Assembly (NCBI GenBank): GCA_029776065.1
Contig: JARVJP010000011.1
Coordinates: 278,961 to 342,960 of the forward strand
DNA: 64,000 nucleotides
DNA from: Nitrososphaeria archaeon
Lineage (GTDB): Archaea; Thermoproteota; Nitrososphaeria; JACIWG01
Reading direction: 5' to 3'
Made by a program: the position numbers and the translations under genes. The notes beneath the pieces were generated by a model. It saw nothing but the letters and a program-made list of their open reading frames with translations. It had not been told where the DNA came from and made no database searches. Of the stretch, positions 1-8,393 are shown one piece after another. Positions within the stretch are counted from its first letter, which is position 1; every line of letters begins with the position of its first letter.

Positions 1-398
1 GTTTGGGATTTCTGGTCTCTTGTAATGATGTTTGTTTTGAATGCGATGATGATAATGTTCGGGTATTTGATGGAGCTGATAAACCAAAGATCTGAAAAGA
101 TAATCTGGTCCCCCTTTGTCTTAGGCTGTATCTCAGGTGGTACACCTTGGGTTGTACTTTTTGCATACTTTATTTCAGCCATTAATTCTGCGGGAACCAA
201 CCTCCAACATTTGTCTACCTAATTCTTTTCATCTACTTCTTATTCAACATATTCGCCGTAAACATGCTGCTTCAATATAAAGGGATAGGCCGTTGGAAAG
301 ATTACCTTTATGGCGAGAGAGTATACATCATTCTAAGTTTTGTCGCAAAGACTATTTTAGCTTGGCTTGTGTTTGTGGGAGTATTCTCCCCGTTCTAG
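1..398 (+). pseudogene. Heliorhodopsin, C-terminal part, frameshifted and cut by window edge
   Basis: Heliorhodopsins are seven-helix retinal proteins of the cell membrane with inverted topology. Frame 1 (bases 1 to about 195) encodes LNAMMIMFGYLMEL and WSPFVLGCISGGTPWVVL, matching helices 4-5 of the family. Frame 3 (from about 198 to the TAG at 396-398) encodes PPTFVYLILF, LLQYKGIGRWKDYLYGER and LSFVAKTILAW, matching helices 6-7. The lysine in VAKT corresponds to the retinal Schiff-base lysine. The two parts join if one base is missing near 195-203, so this is either a recent frameshift mutation or an assembly indel. The N-terminal helices lie outside the window. Family assignment is strong; whether the gene is intact cannot be decided here. 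Confidence 0.9.
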
Positions 399-492
399 AA
401 AACGTCTATAAACTAGCTTTACTGAAAATCTTTGAAGACTTGATAGCGTAAGCCCTTACGATCCTGGGTATAGGTTCAACTTTATGTGCAAT

Positions 493-984
493 TTATTTTT
501 TGTTTTTGGCTTTTGACTTCTCTTCCCCTGTCCCCAGTATGTCTATTTCAAAGAGTATCAGATATGGCGCGGAAAGGTAAAGGATTGCGAAGTAAGGGTT
601 TTGAAGGAAAGTTGTAAAGTTGAACAAGTTTTTGACGTCGAAGTCAAAGTATATCTTCACTATCTCTGGGGCAGAGAGTGTTAGGATGGTGAGCGACATT
701 ACAACAAAGAACTGTAAAATAACGCTTTTCTGTCTACCAAGGACAACAGAAGGCATAGCTGATGAAATTACAAAGACCCATGTAAACGCGTAGATAAAGA
801 CTATGGTATCAATCCTTGAAATTAATAAGGCACCAATACTTGGCCAATAGTAGTTAATCTCATTTAAAACGGTGGATAAAGCAGTTTGAGTGAAAACTTG
901 GTAAGTAATCATCAGTGTCCAAGCCCCTGAAAGATATAATGGTGTGACAAACCATGACTTAGCCAAGTAACTCCCCTTGCACAT
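493..984 (-). CDS. Hypothetical four-helix membrane protein
   Basis: I do not recognise this 163-residue protein. It has about four hydrophobic segments (roughly residues 11-33, 48-80, 88-106, 127-147) and a charged lysine-rich tail at the C-terminus, so it is an integral membrane protein with a cytoplasmic tail by the positive-inside rule. It is convergent with the heliorhodopsin fragment, with 94 nt between the stops, and diverges in direction from nothing obvious. A function as a heliorhodopsin partner would be pure speculation. The ORF has no internal break and a plausible ATG start. Confidence 0.55.
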   Translation of the reverse strand: MCKGSYLAKSWFVTPLYLSGAWTLMITYQVFTQTALSTVLNEINYYWPSIGALLISRIDTIVFIYAFTWVFVISSAMPSVVLGRQKSVILQFFVVMSLTILTLSAPEIVKIYFDFDVKNLFNFTTFLQNPYFAILYLSAPYLILFEIDILGTGEEKSKAKNKK

Positions 985-1088
985 ATCTTATTTTATAGGC
1001 CGCTCTAAAAATCTTTTTATCTTTAAGCACTAAAATACACCTTTAAAGGAGAAAATTGGATAAAACACGCTAGGTCTCTTTTCTACCT

Positions 1089-2279
1089 TTAGAGTTTTTC
1101 CTCCCACATCCAATTGAATACTTCTAAAACGTTATTTTCATTTAATTCAATGGGGCTGTTTGGTCTTGGCCAATTACGTATCGAATCTCTCGCCATCGAC
1201 GGAAGAGACTCCTTCAGCACACCTACATCTTTGAGAGACTTCGGTATACCAACCTCGTCAGCGAGCTCCTTTGTTTTCTCTATTGCTTGAGTAGCTGCCT
1301 CCATATCGGAGAGGCCATCAACGTTTAAACCGATCTCCTTTGACATTTGAGCCAACTTAGCAGCTGAAAGAGGAGCATAAAATTTCATAATATATGGCAA
1401 TGTCATTCCGGTTGATACCCCGTGAGGAACCTTATGTATTGCCGCGAAGGTTTGGGATATGGAATGCCCTACAACCACTTTCGCATTACATAAGGGTATA
1501 CCTGCAATGGTTGAAGCATAAGCCATATAGTACCTAGCTTCTATGTCCTTAGGGTCTTGATAAGCTCGCTTCAAATACTTGAAGATAAGCTTGATCGCTA
1601 AATATGCTAGAGCATCTGTGAAGGGTGTTGACTCAGTAGAGAGCAGCGACTCAACCGCATGCGATAATGCGTCCATCCCAGAACCTGCGGTAAGGCTGGG
1701 GGGCATCGTCATCGAGAGCATCGGATCGACAAGGGCAGTATCAGGTATGATATGTGGGCTAACACATGCCTTCTTAGTTGTTCCAATCGTAACTATGGCA
1801 TAAAGTGTAACCTCGCTTCCTGTCCCAGAGGTAGTAGGGATGCAAATAATTGGAGCCCCCCGCCTCTTTATAAGGTATGGTCCGATATACCGTCTTATGT
1901 CGCCTAAGTTAGTTAAGCTAGCTGAAACAATTTTCGCAGTATCCATTACACTACCACCGCCTATGCCTATAACAAGTTCAAAGCCTTTAGATCTAGCGAA
2001 GTCAATAACAGCCTCGATTGTCTCTAATTTTGGCTCTGGCTCAACCTTATTAAATACAGAAGCTTTGTAACCACCGTCTTCTAATTTTTTATAAGCCTTA
2101 TCCACTATGCCCATCTTTGAGATTACATCGTCTGTGATGATTAGAGTCTCAGTCGGATCGATTAAAAGGTTAGCTTCATCACAAAGTCTCTCTAAAGAAT
2201 TTAAGCCGAAAACAATTCTTCTAGGTGCTTTAATTTCTGAAGTTCTAAACAAAAGGGGGTCTATAATACTCTTATCCAA
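1089..2279 (-). CDS. Iron-containing (group III) alcohol dehydrogenase
   Basis: NAD(P)-dependent oxidoreductase that interconverts alcohols and aldehydes or ketones in the cytoplasm. The 396 residues are the usual family length. The nucleotide-binding GGGSVMDTAK motif is at 107-116 and the PTTSGTGSE motif at about 149-156. The metal site is complete: D203 and H207 in DALSH, H272 and H286 in GHSISQ and PHG, with the typical 14-residue spacing of the last two. The start is a TTG. It stands alone on the minus strand, divergent from the ECF operon with about 180 nt between. The substrate cannot be told from sequence; fermentation alcohols or aldehydes from the glycyl-radical enzyme further on are possible but not linked by position. 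Confidence 0.93.
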   Translation of the reverse strand: MDKSIIDPLLFRTSEIKAPRRIVFGLNSLERLCDEANLLIDPTETLIITDDVISKMGIVDKAYKKLEDGGYKASVFNKVEPEPKLETIEAVIDFARSKGFELVIGIGGGSVMDTAKIVSASLTNLGDIRRYIGPYLIKRRGAPIICIPTTSGTGSEVTLYAIVTIGTTKKACVSPHIIPDTALVDPMLSMTMPPSLTAGSGMDALSHAVESLLSTESTPFTDALAYLAIKLIFKYLKRAYQDPKDIEARYYMAYASTIAGIPLCNAKVVVGHSISQTFAAIHKVPHGVSTGMTLPYIMKFYAPLSAAKLAQMSKEIGLNVDGLSDMEAATQAIEKTKELADEVGIPKSLKDVGVLKESLPSMARDSIRNWPRPNSPIELNENNVLEVFNWMWEEKL

Positions 2280-2430
2280 TAGTCAATCACGATTATATTC
2301 TAAAATCTTAATATTTATGCTTATTTCCATCAACGAGCACAAATTGGGATGTTAGCTGTCAACCAATATGAGGTTTACGCTATATTTTTTGCATTATTCA
2401 TGTTAATATTTTAGCATTGGCCTGTTAAAG

Positions 2431-2439
2431 TTTATAAAC
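2431..2439 (+). promoter_or_regulatory. TATA box of the ECF transporter operon
   Basis: TTTATAAAC is centred about 26 nt before the ATG at 2461, so transcription should begin at or next to the start codon. The S-component mRNA is therefore probably leaderless. No Shine-Dalgarno motif is seen before that ATG, which fits. Confidence 0.6.
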
Positions 2440-2460
2440 TCGAATTAAAATATTTGTTAT

Positions 2461-3096
2461 ATGGTGAATCTTAAAGATCAATTTAAGATCGAAAAGATAG
2501 ATTTCCCTAAATTAAGTGAGACGTACAAAATTTCTCTTGTTGCTGTGGGCATTGCTATAAATGTGTCTCTAGTTGCCATTAGAACCGCACTTAATCTCCC
2601 TGTTTTCATCGACCAAGGCGGTATTATGTTGGTTTCCATGATGGCAGGACCTTTATGGGGGATTATAACCGCCATCGTAGGAAGTGTAGTGTTGGGCTTG
2701 ACTGTAAACCCTTCCTCATTGATTCCTCTTCTTTGGGCTACACCAATCACAACTGCACTGGTTTGGGGGTTTGGAACTAAGTATTCTATGACTAAGTCAT
2801 GGCCAAAGTATGCTATACTATTAGTTGTTCTCGCTTTCTCCCTTTCTGTTGTTACATCACCGATTATCGTTTACTTGTTCGGTGGCGTCTCAGGAAGTGG
2901 GGGTGCAGATATACTCTTCACCGTGCTCTATAAATCATGGGGGAACATGTTAACCGCTAGATTCTGGGCCGAATTTCCAACGTCAATATTCGATAAAGTG
3001 ATACTTTCAGTACTTGTATTATCAATTGTGAGAGCTATTCCAAGGTCAGATGTTCAGAAACTAACTCCTTGGTACAAAGAAAAAGCCTCAAAATAG
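2461..3096 (+). CDS. ECF transporter substrate-binding S component
   Basis: Membrane S component of an energy-coupling factor importer; it binds the substrate and toggles in the membrane when docked to the T and ATPase subunits. The 211 residues have a polar N-terminus of about 20 residues, then about six hydrophobic helices, including the typical glycine-rich segment near MMAGPLWGIITAIVGSVVLG. It is the first gene of an operon with an amidohydrolase, two ECF ATPases and the T component, which is the main support for the call. The substrate is not readable from the sequence; the embedded amidohydrolase suggests a nucleobase, nucleoside or pyrimidine-type compound. Confidence 0.85.
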   Translation: MVNLKDQFKIEKIDFPKLSETYKISLVAVGIAINVSLVAIRTALNLPVFIDQGGIMLVSMMAGPLWGIITAIVGSVVLGLTVNPSSLIPLLWATPITTALVWGFGTKYSMTKSWPKYAILLVVLAFSLSVVTSPIIVYLFGGVSGSGGADILFTVLYKSWGNMLTARFWAEFPTSIFDKVILSVLVLSIVRAIPRSDVQKLTPWYKEKASK

Positions 3097-3125
3097 AATT
3101 CCTCGAAACCAAATAGGTGAGCTGA

Positions 3126-4508
3126 ATGAAAGAAAAGGTAGACTTAATACTTAAGAACGGAATAATCATAACATCTGATCAAAAAAACACAGTATACTCG
3201 AATGGTGGGCTTGCAGTTCAAGGATCAAAGATTGTGGCAATAGATAAATCACATGTTATCGAAGAAAGGTATCAAGCTGAAGAAGTGATCGATGCACATG
3301 GGCAGATAGTTATGCCAGGACTGATCGACACGCATGTCCACTCAGGACAACAGTTTCTAAGAGGTAATTTAAGTTACTTAATAAAAAATAAGAACTATCG
3401 AATGAAAGCTCCTGGATGGAAAACTTACCTTATACCTTTCGAATCGTGCCTAAGCGAATCTGATATGAACCTCAGCGCAACTGCGACATACGTTAATATG
3501 ATAAAAGTCGGAACAACCTGCTTTGCGGAGCATGGTGGCCCCTATCCAGATGAAATGGCTAAGGCTATTATGAAGACTGGAATAAGAGGAATAATAGCGA
3601 AGTCTACGTTCGACATGAACGATGAAGGCCTACCAGCGAATGTGAGAAATACCACAAAGTCAGCCATTAGCGAAAATGTCAACCTAGTGAGAAATTGGCA
3701 TAAAAAGGCTGATGGGAGAATTCGCGGTAGTCTCTCATGTAGACAAATTATAATGTGCTCACTTGAGTTGTTCAAGGAATTCGCAAGGTTGGCTGAAGAG
3801 CTTGATGTGATTGTTGAAACCCATTTCGCAGAAGGTGCCTATGAGATAGACTACTGCATTCAACACTATGGGAAAAGGACGACTGAAATTTTAAATGACA
3901 TAGGCTTTTTATCTCCTAGAGTGCTAGCAGCTCATTCAGCACAGCTCTCCAAGAACGAAGTCCAACTTTTTAAGGCGAAGGATGTGAAGGTAGCTCACTG
4001 TCCGAGCGGGAATTTTGCGATGTTCGGCTCTCCAAAGGTACCATATATGATGGAGAACGGTATAGTAATAGGTATAGGCTCTGATGGCGGAGGATGGGGT
4101 AGCCTAGACTTATTCAAGGAGATGAAGATATCAAAGACTTGCCAGCTCTCACATTTTGGAGCCCCCTACTTGGATCAAGCACTGGTTCAAGACGAAGACT
4201 TGGTAAATATGGCGACAATAAATGGCGCGAAGGCGATTCGATGGCAAGATGAAATAGGAAGCTTAGAAGTTGGAAAGAAGGCAGATTTAATCGTGCTCGG
4301 AAGTGATAGTTTACACACTATACCATGTCCTGACCCATACTTTGCAGTTGTAAACCTACTTACTGGTAACGACGTTAAGACCACAATAGTAAATGGGAAG
4401 GTGGTAATGAAGGATAAAGTATTACAGACAGTTGACGAAGAGAAGCTCAAGGATAGCATAAATGAAAGAGTTCCTAAAATAATGGAGAAGTTCTCCAAGT
4501 TCTGGTAG
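3126..4508 (+). CDS. Amidohydrolase, MTA/SAH deaminase-like (cytosine/guanine deaminase superfamily)
   Basis: Metal-dependent TIM-barrel hydrolase of the subtype III amidohydrolases that deaminate nucleobases, nucleosides or triazines. The 460 residues keep the metal set: H70 and H72 in DTHVH, H233 in ETHFAE with E236, H270 in AAHSAQLS and D320 in GSDGGGW. AGGTGA lies 5 nt before the ATG. It sits between the S component and the ATPases of an ECF importer, 29 nt after the former and 13 nt before the latter, which implies that it processes the imported compound. The exact substrate (methylthioadenosine, a base, or a thiamin-type pyrimidine) is undetermined. Confidence 0.88.
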   Translation: MKEKVDLILKNGIIITSDQKNTVYSNGGLAVQGSKIVAIDKSHVIEERYQAEEVIDAHGQIVMPGLIDTHVHSGQQFLRGNLSYLIKNKNYRMKAPGWKTYLIPFESCLSESDMNLSATATYVNMIKVGTTCFAEHGGPYPDEMAKAIMKTGIRGIIAKSTFDMNDEGLPANVRNTTKSAISENVNLVRNWHKKADGRIRGSLSCRQIIMCSLELFKEFARLAEELDVIVETHFAEGAYEIDYCIQHYGKRTTEILNDIGFLSPRVLAAHSAQLSKNEVQLFKAKDVKVAHCPSGNFAMFGSPKVPYMMENGIVIGIGSDGGGWGSLDLFKEMKISKTCQLSHFGAPYLDQALVQDEDLVNMATINGAKAIRWQDEIGSLEVGKKADLIVLGSDSLHTIPCPDPYFAVVNLLTGNDVKTTIVNGKVVMKDKVLQTVDEEKLKDSINERVPKIMEKFSKFW

Positions 4509-4521
4509 AAATAATCTGCGC

Positions 4522-5385
4522 ATGATGCCCTTGGATAAGATAATCAAAATTGAGGATCTTTGGTTTAGATACAGTGGCGCCAAAGACTGGGCTTTAAAAG
4601 GCATAGATCTTTCGATTGGAAAGGGCGAATTTGTAGCGATAATAGGACCAAATGGTGCTGGGAAGACAACGTTGTGTCTAGCGCTAAATGGCATAGTACC
4701 TCACTTTCTAACAGGAGACCTGAAAGGCAAAATTGAAATCTGCGGAATGGACACATCAAAATGTACAGTTCCACAGATAGCGCAGAAGGTTGGTTTAGTC
4801 TTTTCCGATCCTGAATCACAGTTGAGCCAACTTACAGTAGAAGAAGAAGTCATGTTCGGGCCTGCTAATTTAGGGGTTCCAAAGGAGGAGCTCTTCAAAC
4901 GAGCAAAAGATGTTATGGAAACAATGAAACTAAACGGGTTAGAGAAAAGACCACCACATACATTATCAGGGGGGCAAAAGCAGAGACTCGCAATAGCCTC
5001 GGTTCTCGCAATGAAGCCCGAAGTTCTCGTGCTCGACGAACCGACTACCCAACTCGACCCTGTAGGAACATTAGAAGTCTTCCAAGCTGTAAAAGATCTC
5101 AAAGAGCAAGGTATCACAATAGTGATGGTTGAACATAAGATGGACTTGCTTGCTGAGTCAGCAGATAGAACAATACTAATTGATGATGGGGAAGTAATCT
5201 TGGATGGTACTCCAGTAGAGGTTTTTGGTAACTTCGACGTTATAGTAAGTCATGGTGTATGGTTTCCTGAAGTTACCGAAATCTTTTACATATTAAAGCA
5301 GAGAAGCTTATACAAGGGCATCAGTCCTCCTGTGAGATTGCATGACGCTTGCTTAGAGTTCACAGAAAAGTATGGTGATAAATAA
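4522..5385 (+). CDS. ECF transporter ATPase subunit A1
   Basis: Cytoplasmic ABC ATPase that powers the ECF importer. It has all the motifs of an active subunit: Walker A GPNGAGKTT at 42-50, signature LSGGQ at 147-151, Walker B VLVLDE at 167-172 and the switch histidine in EH at 203-204. At 287 residues it is a normal length. Its stop codon overlaps the ATG of the second ATPase (TAATG), indicating translational coupling. Two consecutive ATGs are possible starts. The neighbouring subunit lacks a proper signature motif, so the pair is probably asymmetric. Confidence 0.92.
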   Translation: MMPLDKIIKIEDLWFRYSGAKDWALKGIDLSIGKGEFVAIIGPNGAGKTTLCLALNGIVPHFLTGDLKGKIEICGMDTSKCTVPQIAQKVGLVFSDPESQLSQLTVEEEVMFGPANLGVPKEELFKRAKDVMETMKLNGLEKRPPHTLSGGQKQRLAIASVLAMKPEVLVLDEPTTQLDPVGTLEVFQAVKDLKEQGITIVMVEHKMDLLAESADRTILIDDGEVILDGTPVEVFGNFDVIVSHGVWFPEVTEIFYILKQRSLYKGISPPVRLHDACLEFTEKYGDK

Positions 5386-6233
5386 TGGTAATAGAAACAA
5401 GGAATTTATATCACGTGTATCCGGGTAACGTCCAAGCCCTTCAAGATGTAAACATCAAGATAAATGTAGGGGAATTCACTGCGATAGTTGGGCAAAATGG
5501 CTCAGGAAAAACCACTCTTGCTTTACACCTTAACGGGCTTCTTAAACCGACTAAAGGTGATGTTTTTATCAAAGGAAAGAACACTCGTAATTCTGATGTT
5601 GAGGAGCTTTCTAAGGTAGTTGGGTATGTTTATCAGAACCCTAATCATCAGCTTTTTAACCTGACAGTGAAGCAGGAACTGGCTTTTAGCCTTAAGAGGT
5701 TACTCAGCAAGGAAGAAACAGAAAAAAGGCTTAAAGAAACCGTTGAACTTTTCGGTATTCAAGACATTCTGGACTCTAACCCATTTAGTCTTAGTCTCCC
5801 TGTAAAGAAGATTGTAGCGATGGCTGCTATTCATGCGATGAGACCTGAAATATTTGTTCTTGATGAGCCTACTACAGGGCAGGACTTTGTTGGAATGAAA
5901 CTAATCGAAAAGGCAATACTTAATGTAAGTCGAGAAGGGAAGACGATTATAGTTATAACTCATGATATGGGTTTCGTCGCGAGACATGCAAAGAGGGTTA
6001 TCGTAATGGCAGAAGGTAAGGTTATCGGAGACGATGAGCCAAAGAAGATTTTTGACTTATCTAATAATGGTGCAAAGAGGGTTATCCGAGAAGCTCGAAT
6101 TAACCCGCCCCATACAAGCTTGTTATCTTACGCTCTTAGATTTGACTACAACCTTCAAAACTTTCCAACGGATATCATCACTCCGACACAATTTGCAGAT
6201 GTAGTGAGTTCCAATAAACTTAGAGGGTGGTAG
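5385..6233 (+). CDS. ECF transporter ATPase subunit A2, degenerate signature motif
   Basis: Second ABC ATPase of the ECF importer, 282 residues. Walker A GQNGSGKTT is at 36-44, the Q-loop glutamine is in VYQNP, Walker B IFVLDE at 155-160 and the H-loop at THDMG. Where LSGGQ should stand it reads SLSLPVKK (about 134-141). In an ABC heterodimer the signature of one subunit completes the ATP site of the other, so the site formed by the A1 Walker A and this signature should be weak or non-hydrolytic. Degenerate sites are known in many ABC exporters; I infer the same here. The start overlaps the A1 stop. Confidence 0.9.
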   Translation: MVIETRNLYHVYPGNVQALQDVNIKINVGEFTAIVGQNGSGKTTLALHLNGLLKPTKGDVFIKGKNTRNSDVEELSKVVGYVYQNPNHQLFNLTVKQELAFSLKRLLSKEETEKRLKETVELFGIQDILDSNPFSLSLPVKKIVAMAAIHAMRPEIFVLDEPTTGQDFVGMKLIEKAILNVSREGKTIIVITHDMGFVARHAKRVIVMAEGKVIGDDEPKKIFDLSNNGAKRVIREARINPPHTSLLSYALRFDYNLQNFPTDIITPTQFADVVSSNKLRGW

Positions 6234-6234
6234 T

Positions 6235-7083
6235 ACGTCATCTGGACTTCTTTACAAACCAGGTAATTCTTGGTTGCACTCCTTGGATCCAAGAACAAAG
6301 ATAATTTACATTGTTGTATCGACTACTATTGCTTTCCTTTTTTTTAACGTCGTTATAGCCTTGCTTATTTGTTTAGTGAACTTTGTCCTAGTGGCTTGGT
6401 CTACCGGTGCAAATGTAGTCAAGAATTCGATTATTAAGCTCTTAGCTATCATAATGATCTTAAACATCGTCATACACGGCTTTGCGAATCCTGCTGGCAA
6501 AACCTCTGTTGCAATCTTTGGGTATCTGTTATCCCTACCATTCTTTGAATCAATGAAATGGGAAGGTATATACTTTGGTCTGGTCTTCGGGCTCAGGGTT
6601 CTTGGCCTCGGCTATGGTGCTCTCTTGCTGGTTAGTACAACACACCCAAGGGATCTGATAAATTCTTTAAGAAAGATAGGATTGCCTTTAAAATATGGCT
6701 TAATGCTGACACTCAGTATCCAGTTAATCCCCCAAATGTCTGAGGAAGCCAAGATGATCTTGAACGCTCAGAGGGCAAGAGGCGTGAGAATTAAGAGTAG
6801 TATAGACAAGTTTAAAGCACTGCTTCCTGTGCTAATTCCTTTGACGATCGGCTCACTAGAAAGAATGAACACGATAGCAATGTCCATATCCGCGAGAGGA
6901 TATGGTGCCCCTATTAAACCGACTGAATTGAAGGAAATAAAGATGGGAATCAAAGATTATTTGGTAATATTTATTATATTCATATCTTTGATATTGGCTT
7001 TATATATTCGGTTAACCCATGGAGATCTAAACGTAATAGAAAACGCCGACAGCTTGAGAAACCTATTCTCTCTGCCTTTGTAG
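6235..7083 (+). CDS. ECF transporter transmembrane T component (EcfT/CbiQ family)
   Basis: Membrane scaffold that couples the two ATPases to the S component. It has about five to six hydrophobic helices and the coupling-helix motif ARG twice in the cytoplasmic part (QRARGVRI and SARGYGAP). The track starts at a TTG at 6274 (HSLDPRTK), but family members normally begin with a short segment ending in Y-PG-S-LH-LDPRTK. That segment is present upstream in frame (LLYKPGNSWLHSLDPRTK), yet has no ATG, GTG or TTG. An ACG at 6235 lies 4 nt after the SD-like GAGGGTGG, and an ATA lies at 6214. I place the start at the ACG, tentatively; the rest of the gene is certain. Confidence 0.85.
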   Translation, partial: TSSGLLYKPGNSWLHSLDPRTKIIYIVVSTTIAFLFFNVVIALLICLVNFVLVAWSTGANVVKNSIIKLLAIIMILNIVIHGFANPAGKTSVAIFGYLLSLPFFESMKWEGIYFGLVFGLRVLGLGYGALLLVSTTHPRDLINSLRKIGLPLKYGLMLTLSIQLIPQMSEEAKMILNAQRARGVRIKSSIDKFKALLPVLIPLTIGSLERMNTIAMSISARGYGAPIKPTELKEIKMGIKDYLVIFIIFISLILALYIRLTHGDLNVIENADSLRNLFSLPL

Positions 7084-7161
7084 CATCATCGCGATACTAG
7101 GCAAAATAATCAGTATACTTTTAAAGGACCATAATTATCCACAATAACCATAGAGCTCTCT

Positions 7162-7608
7162 TTGAATCACTGCAGTTATTGTGAAAAAGAGGTCGACCTT
7201 CCATTTAGATGCAATTATTGCGGAAACTACTTTTGTAGCGAACACAGATTACCACCAACCCACAACTGTGTGAATATAGATGTATGGATGCGGAGGCCAC
7301 CTCCAAAGTCGGCAGATCTAATACTAAGTGGAAGACCTGTTAGATCTACTAGAAAAGAACAAGTTTGGGGCGGAAGAGAAGGGTTTTCCAGATTAGATGG
7401 AATTAGTTACAAGGCACGCAGTTTCCTAAGCATGATAAAGAGTAGACCTGAGCTCCTCATCGCCATGCTGATCTTCACACCGCTTACTATTTTCTATGCA
7501 TTTCGTACAATATCATCACCTAACGTTTTGAACATCCTTAATTCGATAATATTAAGTCTAATTACTGCTTCAATTATAGTATATTCCTACAAGAAGGCTC
7601 ATAAATAG
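7162..7608 (+). CDS. AN1-type zinc finger membrane protein
   Basis: The N-terminus is a textbook AN1 zinc finger: C4-x2-C7-x9-C17-x2-C20-x4-C25-x2-H28-x5-H34-x-C36, binding two zinc ions. The middle (about 40-90) is polar and basic, and two hydrophobic segments (about 96-114 and 122-142) anchor the protein in the membrane with a short lysine tail. Archaeal proteins with an AN1 finger plus membrane helices are common but of unknown role; eukaryotic AN1 proteins act in ubiquitin and stress pathways. The start is a TTG. It follows the ECF operon by 78 nt and may be independent of it. Confidence 0.85.
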   Translation: MNHCSYCEKEVDLPFRCNYCGNYFCSEHRLPPTHNCVNIDVWMRRPPPKSADLILSGRPVRSTRKEQVWGGREGFSRLDGISYKARSFLSMIKSRPELLIAMLIFTPLTIFYAFRTISSPNVLNILNSIILSLITASIIVYSYKKAHK

Positions 7609-7723
7609 AATATAGATTACTATGCAAAAATTAACAATCTTCTGGAAAGTGTAGCAAATATTTTGAACATCTAATCATAACTGCTTCGGTCTAAATAGGC
7701 AGAAGACAAAATCAATTTTCTAC

Positions 7724-8393
7724 TTATACCGATAACGCCTTTTTCTCAGAAACTAGTGGCTGGCAGATGGTCTTTAGGAGGCTTTGCGAAATTCTTCCCT
7801 TTTCTACAAGCTGATGGCCAGCCTGCCTAGCTGCTTTAAATATCTTTTCAGCTTTTTCCTTATTCTCCACCATCAAGTTTGCATGAGGTCGGAGTAAAGC
7901 ACCTGCGAACTCTATGTTCAAATCCTTTGCAAATTCATCAACAATCCTGAGCAGAGTTCCGAAGTTGCCCATCTCCCACCAACCACTTGAAGACACCAAT
8001 AATACTTTCTTAATCCTCGCATTAGCACGAAGTCTGGCACGTGTGCGGCCATCTTGCCATTTTAGAATAGGGTCCATTAAGGGGATAAACCTGTTCATGA
8101 AATTTTGCATTTCACCCGGTAAGGGAATGTAAACAGGTGTGGCTAGCACGAGGATATCTGTGTTACGGAGTAAGGGATAAAGGGATTGCATGTCGTCATC
8201 GATGTAGCATTGACCTGGTTCTCTATTCCAACAATAGAATTCTCCTGTGCAAGGTTTGATGTTTAAGCGTTTGACATAGAAAACTTCAACCGACGCTCCC
8301 GCCTCCTTCATGCCTTCGAGAAATGGGGTAAGGATCTTCAGTATTTCCATTCTCCATTTTTGGGCTGCCATTAACAGCCACCACATTAGTCAA
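7724..8393 (-). pseudogene. Flavodoxin-fold NAD(P)H-dependent FMN reductase / iron-sulfur flavoprotein, frameshifted near the N-terminus
   Basis: FMN-binding flavodoxin-fold oxidoreductase of the NADPH-dependent FMN reductase family; it has the TPVYIPLPGEMQNFMNR segment and IKPCTGEFYCW. The tracked ORF begins with MWWLLMAAQKWR, which is not family-like. In another frame the same bases read VVAVNGSPKMENGNT, the conserved phosphate-binding start. A single indel near 8335-8348 joins that to KILTPFLEGMKEAGA. The true start is probably the TTG at 8391-8393, preceded by AGGAGA at 7 nt. Either the gene is freshly broken or the base call is wrong; the rest of the frame is clean. Confidence 0.75.

Noticed and set aside
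1579-2355. Plus-strand ORFs over the Fe-alcohol dehydrogenase, and similar tracks over amidohydrolase, carB, ileS and others
   Set aside because: These are antisense or out-of-frame shadows of strongly supported genes, with unnatural composition.
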